A stretch of DNA of 64,000 bases, from positions 62,001-126,000 of the forward strand of contig JAQGDQ010000520.1 in assembly GCA_030141605.1 (NCBI GenBank), read 5' to 3'. A program made the translations under genes and the position numbers. Of this stretch, positions 1 through 11,800 are shown one piece after another. This DNA is from Tubiluchus corallicola. Its lineage: Eukaryota; Priapulida; Priapulimorpha; Priapulimorphida; Tubiluchidae. Numbering within the stretch: the first letter of the stretch is position 1; every line of letters starts with the position of its first letter. Below the pieces are notes generated by a model, which searched no databases, had not been told where the DNA came from, and worked only from the letters and a program-made list of their open reading frames with translations.

Positions 1-69
1 CCAGCTACAAGCATGCAAATATATTAACCCCTCATATTACGAATATTAATTTGCATGGTCGATACTTAC

Positions 70-3000
70 CTGCACATTCGAAATAAGCTTTCCTCATTAT
101 CATTAGGAAAATATTCCTCCTCCAACATAGCAATGTCTTCAGATGTAACTTCCGGTATATCAGAATGCTGAAATTAACGAATACAGTTAGAATAAGTATC
201 ATAAAATAATAGGTGAAGTGTAGGTAATTCACATATTATGTTTTCCCTTCTCAACTTCCACAGTTTTATTGCTCTTATTGCTGTTGCTGCTATTATACTC
301 TCCTCAGTTACATTATTAGCTTTACTGTACACTCTTACAGAAGCATGTATATTATAATTATTTCTTCTATTAAGGTGAGTGTGTAAATGACCACATAGTC
401 GTACACTTTCCTTGCACGTCTTAAATTGCTTTGTTTCGAATTTTACTGATGTGTCTGTTACTGTATTTTTGATGTGTGAAATAAATGTCATACAGTGGCC
501 GCCGCTTATTGTGGACACCTCGGGCCAGCAGTGTATGTCCATATTAAGCGGCTGTCCATATTAAGCGAAGTGACCCATGAAGACCCTTCCCCTTCATTAA
601 AAAAGGCAAAAACTGTCTGTATCAACTCGTCTCCTGTTTTATTGAAAAAAAGAAGTCAGACGAGTTTGTTTGGCAGGAAACTTTTCTCTCAAGCTTGAAC
701 GGAAGGAAGTTATCACAGTTTCGAAGCTCTCAAGGCCACGGCAAACGGCGAACTGACTGATGCAATGACTCACACAGGCAGCAGAGCGGGAAGCTCTTTT
801 CAATCACGCGCGCAGGCCGTGGTTGGCACGGCTGGTCACGTGCCAAGAATGTTGGCTGTCCATATTAAGCGGCGGTTGTCCATATTAACCGGCGGATTTT
901 ATTAGGGGAAAATTCCGTCCCTCGCGAGTTGTCCACAATAACCGTGTCCATAATAAGCGGCGGCCACTGTAGTTCATAGGTAAAAATAATGTGTGGCTTT
1001 GAAACACTTTATCAGGAATTTTGAATGTGTTTACAAAATTCAGTTACAACTAAAATACATTTTTTTATTACCACATTTTTAGAAATATCACAACACTTCA
1101 ACAGTTCAACACCCGCTAAATTAATATAATTTAGATTATTAATCTTCTTAAGAACGAAAATAACATCACAACTACAATTTCCTATTTAATCTGTTTTGAT
1201 ATCAGCGATTATGTATCTGTAGTTCTTTCACAACAAGTGCCTGTTTTATAGTTAATGTCTGATACCTTATCCATTCTTTCAAATATTTTCTTCAGCTCCT
1301 CTGGCGTAATTTCGTTAGTGAAACTGTCTCCATATTTATCATAGTTAGCAGCAAATTTTTTAGCTGTTGTTGCTGGGATGTTCAACATATCAGCTGGAGT
1401 CCTAAAAATCAAGAGCTGCCTAAACAAGCATCTTTGGTTAACTCCTTAATACGGTACAATAAGATTTATTTATTACACTTAAAAGCATAAAAATGCACTT
1501 TAGTGCTACAATAAAAAAATTGAAAAATCACACACACAGAATATTAACATATACCGAAACATTTATGAAATCGCATATACAATGTACAATCACATATAAT
1601 TGCAAATTTGCAAAACTTAAGCATGGAACATAAAAACAGAATGTATTACGCATTCTTAACCTAAAAACACTATGCATTTAAATGAATCAAAACTTTACAA
1701 TATATGGAAGTGGCTATTGTTAGGAGTTGCAGCGGATGGTATAAAACTATTTTTACATCTACTTGTTCTCGCTTTCGGCAGGATGAGCTTGTAGCCTCTT
1801 CTATTTGAATAATGTAATTTTGGCAACAGTGCAGCTTTAATTAGTTTAGTGATGTAAATGATGGAAAACTTTTCCCTTCTAGTAACCTACACAAGCATCT
1901 TTGATTAACTCTCTAACACATTGTTTTCTCAGTAGTCAAAATTTTAATTGTTGTAGTACTGCACTTGCTTTAGTAAGGCACATGCCACAAGGTGTCCAGT
2001 TGATAATGGCAATGAAAAATGTGAACATTTAAGCGGTATGAAGACTGTTGTGCATGTTTTGTACAGAACAAACTGGATAAATGCAAAAAATTAAAAACAT
2101 TATAAATAAATCTTATAAAAAAATCTAAGTATAAATGTTTTATAAGGAAAAATTTAAAATGCAGGAGCATGCACAAGAACTCCTATTTCAATACCACAGC
2201 AATATAATCATTCGGATGATAGTGACCCTTGGGTCCTGTTTCAATGTAAGGGACACAGCAAGTAGTGTCCTTCCTCTGTTCAATACTCAATGCAGTGCTA
2301 GCCAAACAATGCGCATTCTCATTCTGCAACACGTTTAGGTAAATAAGTTTGATTTAACTATTACAAGATACTAATTTTTTCCATCATTCATATATTTGTG
2401 AATGCCTTGTCATGTCGCGGCTATTTAGACTGTTTTTTTCACTAAAATTCAGTTGCCTTTGCATATGTGCCGTGTAAATGCAAGAAACACATCAGATATT
2501 TATAAATAATATTTATCTGATGATTATACCAAGGAAGTAGTTTTTGAACATATAACATTTATAACAAAAAACTTGTTCTTTTTACTTTAAAAAATAATTT
2601 TTACTTAATACTTGCCAGTCAAAGCAAGTTTTTTTACTGCAGCAACGAACCAGCCAATCAGCTTTTACCACGTCGTAATCACTGTGCTCTATCATGTTTT
2701 TCACTCGCAGATTGATTCTCTCAGCAACGATACAGTAAGTTCTTGGACCTAAAATTAACAAAATGAATGATTATTATGACCACACATAAACACATCCTCA
2801 CACAGCAATGCCGCTCAAATCAAATAAACTGCAAAAAATAACACTGAGTAGAAAGATACACTGACCAGGATGCTGTACGATAGTTCCACCATGCTCTACA
2901 ATTAGTTTTTCCAGATCTTGTTTTGAGTGAGTTGGTGGACCATTGACTACACACATTTCTAAACCATTAAACAACTCTGAAACCTGATAAAAGCAGTGAA

Positions 3001-4156
3001 GTACATATAGATTAAAACTGACGAGCAAAGAAAACCCAATTAAACTTTGATACCAAACTTAAAACACAGAAAATGTGAAAAAGTTGAGATACGGCCGAGA
3101 TTTAACCCAAGGACATTCTATTAACAAGGCAGACACCTTAGATCACCCAGCCACTGTCACTCAGTGATTAAGGTAAGTAGAAAGTTCTTCGGTTAGCCGG
3201 CTATAGGAATGAACTTTGAACTGCTTTGAGCACTAGCGGATACAATGGCTGAGTGGTGTAAGGCTCTGCTTTGTAAGCAGACAGTCCCTAGTTTAAATTT
3301 GGGGTGCATTCTAACTTTTTTACATGATCTCTTTTCTAATTTTAGTATCAAAATTTAATTAACAGTGGGTTTGTTACATTTTAGCTGTCATGAATTTGAC
3401 GAATCAGTTCAAGTACAAGATGCTGTAGACCAACAACTTACGTGTAAATTTATACTCTTCCACAATTTATTAAGTAAAAGCTACGTACGCTATATATGTA
3501 TAAAATGTATAAATTACAATGATTACTGTGTTTTTTTTAGTATTGACTTTTACCTGTATATACTTATACTTGTTGCACTTGAATTATCTTCAACACTTCT
3601 TTATGTATGTAATTTATTGTATGTTGGTCGTGTTTTCATATCTCCGTGTATCTCCATACTAACTTTGTACTGTACTGTCCTTTTTATTGTATTGTCTTTG
3701 TAAAAATGTACTACATGTATGAAATAAATGGTATGTACATACTAAAGATAGACACATTCTAATGTTCATTCTATAAAGTCAACTTTACCAGTTTGTGCAT
3801 ATATACATATATTAGATATAAGATCATAACGGGATTTAGACATGAGATCCTAAAGCGTTGTGAGTGCCTCACTGACAAAGAAAAAACACCAAAGAAAACA
3901 GTAAAAGAATCCCATTAGTAATTTTCTTACTCCTAATACAGATAAGTTAGAGTTTGAGAAATTTGAAAAAAAAATTCAAAAGCTTATAGGCATCAACCTT
4001 TGTAAGACCTGACACATCAGCTGCTTTAAATTGACTTCCTATAAGAACTGGTTTGTCGGTCCGCACAACGCGTCTTTTCTTTTTTGTGGGCGAATCTATT
4101 TCTTCCTCATCATCGTCTAAATGTACACGTCTGGAAACAAGCTTGCTTTCCGTTGC
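70..4156 (-). CDS. LIG4: LIG4 exons 14-18: NLS linker, BRCT1, XRCC4-binding segment
   Basis: Exons are 3998-4156, 2866-2983, 2605-2748, 1266-1393 and 70-167. Exon 14 is an acidic-then-basic linker with a strong SV40-like nuclear localisation signal, [11 protein letters not shown]. Exons 15-16 form BRCT1, with GGTIVQHP and the structural Trp in ADWLVRC. Exon 17 carries YDKYGDSFT, equivalent to human YDCYGDSYF, which binds the XRCC4 coiled coil. Exon 18 aligns with the following linker (EESLFRMCR against SPLSMFRRH). Exon 16 must use the donor at 2604 and exon 17 the acceptor ending at 1394. Nearer alternatives break the frame. A donor at 69-68 (AG|GTAAGT) shows that further exons, with BRCT2, lie left of the window. 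Confidence 0.9.
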
Positions 4157-5800
4157 CTGGAGAAGATCACAAATTAATGCAATAATGCAGTAAGAAAATA
4201 TTAATTGAAAATGAATATTACTGTGAATACTTTATTATATAAGTGGCAAAACTGATCACTATGCTACAAAATCGTACCAATCAATCATATCACTTATATG
4301 GATTACTTTTGCAACCAATGTATTCTATGAAAAGTAAAACACTGAAAACATGGGTGATGATCATAAGCCTTTTCATAGTTCCAGCGAGGTCAAAGGTCAA
4401 AGGTTATGTGAACTAGACAATGCATTTGTGTACGCTTGACAATGCTTTAACTTACCGAGCTCATTTTTTGTTCCCAAGCAAGATCCTGCTAGTAAAACAC
4501 TTTAAAACGCATAAAAGGTAAAGTCCACATAAAACAACAAGGGAATGGCATCGCAAATAAAGTTACTAAACTGATGTGGCAGACGACTTTGCCTTACCCA
4601 CATCACGTGGCGGTTTTAGTTAAGATGCGCTGCTGGGATTCACTTAACTTTTGACGTGCAGCAACTGTGCCTTATTGTAATAACTGAATGCAGTATTTGA
4701 AATCTAATCAAAAGTTCATACATTTCTCAGTTCCTGTAATTCTGCAGTTGTCATGCACTGAGACCAGGCTTTGTCATATCTAATCTTCTCTATTCGTGGA
4801 AAGCGCAGCGTGCAACCTGCCCCGTATTTATCACTGTTTGTTATTTCCGTAGCTTTGACCTGAAATTGTCGTTTTGTTTCAGTTGCAAATTAAAAGAACA
4901 AAAAAAAAACAAAAAATGCAACTAAAATACAAATCTTGAGACATCACATGTATTTTGTAAAGATGGAGTTGACACAGAATTAGAACTGATCATGGTTTCA
5001 AAGCAAATCATTTGTTTCAAGAACCACACATGAACAATAACAAATTACAAAAATACCTGGACAATAAATGACTTTGATGGTTCTATAAAAAGATCGGGCT
5101 TTTCTGCTGCAAGAGTAAGCCATGGAGGTGGTGATTTCTTCTTAAATGCCTGAAACAGAGAACACTTTCTTTAAGAACAAAATCACCAGAATAATATTAA
5201 AATTTTTTATATGAAATACTCTGTATACACATAAAAGACATGCAACCACAAAAATTAAACAATAAATTAAATTTTGCAAAATAACCAACCAAATCATAGT
5301 TTACCTGCCAATTGTCCTTCATTTTGACGCAGAGTTCATACAGCTCAGCCATTGTATAGCCAGAACCAACACGAGCCAAAGAGAAAAATCTTTTTGGCTC
5401 ATCTCCACTAGATGAAGGTTCAGCTAGAGCAACTAGAAAATGTGAGACTAGTCCGCTTCGACTACCAATGCCAAAGTACCCTCCTACAATTATCTAAAAC
5501 CACAAACGCGTGCATTAGCAAGAAAGCAGTAATATTTTTAATTGAAGGCAATGTCAGTAAGGAAGTGTATCGAGCATCATGTAATCAGAGGCTTCTTTCA
5601 GAGTTTGTAAGATCAAATGGGTCAGTGTGGGAAGACAACTTTGTACCTAGCACTTATAAACATTGTAATGAGGCTTTAAGCTGCTACACCCATATTGATC
5701 ATGTCATTTGCTCACAGAGATTGACACATAATCTAACATGAGGGTTTTAAAAGACGGTGATAATTTATCAGATCACTTTCACGTTGACTTGATTATTAAA

Positions 5801-5842
<42 letters not shown>

Positions 5843-8800
5843 CATCAAGACACAACTGCAAGTGGATAACACTTTCTGGGAAATGCTATTTTAATGAAAG
5901 TTTATTGTCTTGCTACGAATGATACAGGAAAATAAAAGAGGTCACAAAGTGCATTGTTATTGAAAATGTTAAATGTTCAAAGCCCGCAAAAAGTTAAAGC
6001 TTCAAGTCTAGAGAAATCTTAATTAAATCCAATTATTAAAAGCTAGAAAGAGCCAATATATGACTTATTCGTATTAGATACTCTTTACGTACACAAAGAG
6101 AGAAATTTTGAATGTTCCAACACAAAGCAACATGAAAATATATAAAAAATATGTTTATATATCCTGAATGAAAAAATACCAATGCTCATGCAATCTAATC
6201 TACACATAAAAATTCAGAAAATACAAATGTGCAATATCTGTCTAAAGCCTCAGGCAAATGATTTTATTTTGCTATTACACGGTAACTAATACACAAGCTT
6301 AATTACCCACCACATCTAATTCATCCATCAAGCTGCCAACATATTCTGGCTTTATCTTTAACCAGCCTCCTTTTGTCCGAGCATTGGGCTTGTAGATAGA
6401 AGCAGGGCTCTTCACAATAATGCCTTCCTTCCTTTCATCAATAGCCTCATTCAAGAAATTCACAACTTCTTGGCTAAGCATAAATAAGAAAACAAAATAT
6501 AGAATAGATTGCAGTTGAATCGTAATGAATAGTTGAAGATATTGCAACTGATATCTGCTTAAGTAAAACAAGCAACAGAGGTGAAAAACCTGTACATGAC
6601 AAAATACAAGCCAATGAGTTAAAACAGCATTTTTATTGGTCGGAAAGCAATGTCTTCCGTTTGAAAATTTAAAATTTTAGTTATCAAGACAGGTAGACAG
6701 AAAAATGGACGGACAGACAGCCAATCAGGCAAGCTGACAGACTGATAGACTGGCTTCTATTATTACTGATGATGGAGACTACATTTCTATATTATTTAGT
6801 GCTATGAAAACACAACAAGAACAAGTTGTCTGGTATGTAAAGTCTCACAATACATTAAATTGCAGAATGCGGTATACAGATTCAGTTTCAATTATATATT
6901 TATGGTAAGTATGCAAAAGAAATACTGTTTGCGTATAAATGTGTATTTCATAATGGCACATCCTATAACCAATAAAAGCAAGTACACAACTTACTTTGTC
7001 GATGCTTCATGACGGTCAGTATAAATAAGCCTGCCATCGAGCTCTTTAAAAAGCTTTGAAGAAGACAAATAAGACATCCGCTCCTCTAGGCCCTTGTTAG
7101 TTAAGACAATGTCATTGTACATAACAATGTCAAAAACACAAAACAAGACTTGAATGTCATCTCTCTCATTCACGCTTTTAACATCAAAATTTTCTGCTTT
7201 GCTACCTGCAAATTCCAAAATGTTATATGTAAAGATTCATTAGTACTTTTATAGAGCTTTACAATTGCTTGAAATTTGTCATTATGTAAGAAACTTGCAT
7301 TCGATTTGTACTAAGGCAAATTAAAATAAAAAAGTTAAAAAAATTGTTTCTTACAATTAAAGTGTAAAAGAAAATCTTGAAAAACCTTATGACTAACAAA
7401 GAAAATTTGAGTATAAAAGCAACATAATAATTAGCTCAAGTATTACATATTTTACGTATTCTGACAAATAAGGAGCTACTCTATATGTAACTCCTCATTT
7501 AACGACATTTCGTTTGATGATATTTCATCATTAAACATTAGACACTTGATATCTTTTCTCACTTAACGATGTATGTTTTGCTTTAAAGACAATTTTTTTG
7601 TTTTGCTCAAAGCAACTTTCATTTTTACTGTATTTCAATTCTCATACCAATAAACTTCTGCTCTTTATGATAAATAAGCATTTCTCCATCCAGAATACAA
7701 CTTTTTACACATGGGCAGAAGCAGTTTGCTATGTAAGGTGTTACAGTGCCTTCCAAAGGATTCAAACCAAACACACTGGTGTAGTCATGTCCCCTGCACA
7801 CAATAAAATACAAATGTCATTCTTTATCAAGATTATTTTCACATTCACATAGCTGGCACAAAATTCCACAATTTCTCAGCTCAAATTTAAAATATTAAAG
7901 TGAAAATATTTTGATACAAACCATTTCATAAAGTCAAAATAGCCAAGATTCTTTGATTGAAACTTGGACTAGAAAAGTAATCGAAGGCTGCTTATTTGAT
8001 AACAATAAATGCTTGTTTAATTCTTATAACCTCAATGTTAAGATTATTATTAATGATTAGTGATCTAAAGACATCTGTAATGAAAGCAGAAGATCCTTGG
8101 TTGCACTCCAACTTTTTCACATTTCTCGTCTTTTGAGTTTGGTGTCAAAATTCAATTAATTGTGTGTTTGTAATGCCATTTATAAATACTTAATATTTAT
8201 TCACAAAGAAAAACAATAACAGCATGACCCAAATCCCAGCAAAAACAGAGAAGCAGACTGATTAAATTTGTTTTTGACAAAAGGTAAATTTATATATCTA
8301 AAAAATTCATTTATCATAATTGCATTGGTGATAATTCTAATCCCGGCACTTATTAAATCCTTAACTACTGGCAAATATTTTAATTTTCTAACCCAACATC
8401 TCAATATACTTCAATGTATATTAGTCTTCAATGTGCACCAATTGTGCTTCACATTCATTAGTTGTTGATAGGTAGGGCTACATAAAAACATTAACAATTA
8501 ATTGCAAACCAACTGGATAGATATACTAGATACATATACTTAAGTCACTTACAAATACTGATATTAACAACGACTATCAATAACTAAATAAACAACAACA
8601 ACACTAAATAATCAGCAAGAAATGTCATTAATCAACAGCTTTTTCTTTGAAAGAAATATATGAAATAATACTTACCTACGAGAATAATATCTATATTCAT
8701 TTCGTTGCTTGTGCAGTTGCATTCGCTCACCGTCCCATTTTGTTTCAATGTAAAATCTCTCTCCTTTCATTAGTTTCTCCACCTAAATGTATAGTAACGT

Positions 8801-11800
8801 TTCCAAAAACGTATAGTATCTGTTCCAGTTCCAGTATAGTATCAGTTCCAAAAACATAGAGAAATTATCAGTATTCAAAGAAATTAAACCAATAGGCTTA
8901 TTACCACGTGTTTCAACCATTTCACATACATGCATTTACATGCATAAGGTCACGTGACGGTTGTAGTTAAGTAAGAGTGTGTTCAGTTATGTAAACAAGA
9001 TTTGCATGGTCATAGTGAAACTATGAAAAGGCTTATTGATGGAACTTTTGTTTAATACTAAATAAAACATGTTTAAAAAAATAATGAGAATAAGGCTACA
9101 TGCCAACTGTTTAAAATTCATTTCAATCTATGAGAAATTTAAAATTACTACTACTAATAATAATATTTATTAAAAGATGGCTTTTTTCAAAAAAAGTGAT
9201 TGTCATTAAAATATTGTCATTGAAAATTTAATCAAAGTAGAATACTTCAAACCAGCATTAGAGAAAATCAATCTGGAACTTACTTTTCCCGGTGAAGCCC
9301 GTTCAGCCAACATAGGACTAAATGCAGAGAATATACATATTTCGATCTCATGAAGCCTTTTCTTTGTATCATGTAATTGCTTGCAAACCTGAAACCATAC
9401 TTCTACTGCTTGTATAAAGTCAAACTAAACCCTCATTACAATATAAGCTTTTACAACTTAAAATTCTACTCTTATCATGAATATTCAATTAATTTTACTA
9501 TAAACTTGTTTCTTTTGATTTTTTATCACTTCGTTGTTAGAAGTAATGGATTTGAAGAACTGCCATTTTTCGCTGAGCAAGACAAATCACTTTATGATTA
9601 CAGTAACGACGTCACTAAAGACTGGTAAAAAACACCGGTAACCAAAGACGCTTTCTGTACTATGCACGTCATTCTCACTTACTCGCACCAAAGACACGAA
9701 ACATGGCAATCTTTACTGCAATGCATACACTCAAAATTCACCAGAAAAAAGTAAGTTATTTAATTTATAAACTTCTTTTGCTTATTAATAATAACTATGA
9801 ATTCTTTGCGTAATCGTAATAATGCGGTAAAAAACTTCAATTAACACAACACTTCATTTTGATCTGTCGACTGAAACATAAACTTTTAAATGTTAGTTCT
9901 TGTTCAAATACACATATCCAACACAGGTTCAGTGCACAAAAATATCAAATACAATTAAACGACAATTTTAAAGCTGCACAGTTAGTAAGAAAGAGGTAAA
10001 TATAAGTTAATAATTACACATTACACATACTCATCCAAAAGTTTGTGGGCTGAAAGTCTCAAACTCATGAAATGCCCTTTAGTTTAGTAAGGGGCTTAAA
10101 TATTTTCTAATGGCACTGCGGAAACAAATTTCAAAAGGCACGGAAGCATAATGGTACGCTCCAACAATTAGAATACGACAATATTCAAAAGAGCTCCTAA
10201 TAAAAGTTACTTATGACACTTTATGCTCCCTGTACATATTCAGAGTGATGATTTTGCAACTGGTAGTTATATGTTGCTGCAACACATTCAAACAGTACAG
10301 TACAGAACTTTTAAACATAGTGACAGTAAACTAAAAAAGTTGTACTGATATTGGATGCAGCTACCTGTTAAGCTGTTAAAATAACTACCTTCTCCAAGTT
10401 AGTGGACACATTAAAAAGATCTTCTGCATCTGGATGAAAAACTGAAAATATTGAAGCTTGACTCAGACCCATTTTCATCTCCTTCATTATCATTCGAATC
10501 AGCCATTTCTGCTCCAGCGCAGAGCAGTTGTGAAGCAGCTTAAGAAGATTCCTCTGCCCCAGTTCTACAAAATGAGATACCCATTTGTTTGTTTTTTCAA
10601 GCTTTATTTCAGTAAATAAAAAGTACCGTAAAACAGTAAAAGATGATGTATGTAGCTATGCATATATTGCTATCTTTTTTTCTTATAAATTATTCAATAA
10701 TATTCTAATGTCCAGCTTTCTATCCCAGCAAATGCGGTTACTGCACTTTTTTGAAGTTTATCATTGGCAGTACATATATGAAGAAGCCAAAGGCACCTAC
10801 TAACATTTAACCAGACATAAACCTGATTACTTACTGGTTGTAGATGACAGTATGGCAAATATACAAACTCATTCTTATACCAAGATTACTGTCACAGAAT
10901 CTATAATAGCAAGTGATTAAATAATAATGTTGAGAACAAAATAACTAATAATTACCACCAGTTCATGCTTTGCTCATACACAAGTACAAATATAAATGCT
11001 GTTGCACAGATTTTATTTTAGATTTATACAAGATTTTAGATTTGCCTTTATTTTTTGTGGCATTTCCTTCAGCAACTGCATCCAGGCATTTGTTAACATC
11101 TTCAATGGTCAAAGAGCCTTTCTCTGGACATCGGTTCTTCAACACAAAAAATGCTACAGATGCAAAATCTGTTCGTCCCTGTCAAAACAATGGCTGTGTT
11201 ATTTTAAATCCATATCAACTTAAACTGAATTTACAGATGTATTTTATTATAATAGTGCTATTTTATTCTTTTGTCTCATTAGTGAACACTATGATTACTA
11301 TTGAAACTTACTTCTTTGGTAGCATTTTTTGGTGCTCTATAATTCAGTAGTTTTTTAGCATCTGCACTTTCTTTGTTGAGACAGAGAATGTCAATGTATT
11401 TCTTTGCTAAAGTATTCTGCAAAAAAACCAGCAAGTGGATATTTCCCTGATAAATATCTAAGCAAAAATATTATTACTCCACAACTGATATCATGTTTTA
11501 AAAGTAATGCATGAGATTTTAATGTAATAGAAAGGTTTAGCTCATCTAACTGAACAATAATAACTGCATTCATAAGTATAACGAAAATAAAAATAGATAC
11601 AAAAATAGTATATCTACAGAACAGCAATAAGAAAAACTGAGTTGTCTACGTAGCATAAAGGGAGAATAATAGTAGATTCAATCACACACCTCCTTAATGC
11701 CATATGCAGCTCTTTCTCGTTCCAAATGAGGTAGGATAAGTCTCATACAAGAATAAAAAGAGTCTTTCTGAAAAAGCAAAAAAAAAAACAAACTAAAGTT

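Noticed and set aside
1209-1265. LIG4 ending at the TAA near 1209 as a truncated protein
   Set aside because: A good donor (AAG|GTATCA) at 1265 joins in phase to the exon at 70-167, which continues the human-like sequence.
2605-2612. LIG4 exon 16 donor at 2611-2610 (CAA|GTATTA)
   Set aside because: It leaves the next exon out of phase. The donor at 2604 with the acceptor ending at 1394 keeps frame and gives the same spacing as human.
3238-3312. Functional tRNA gene
   Set aside because: Box A is good but box B is mutated and the acceptor stem mismatched. The following body is shared with other SINE copies.
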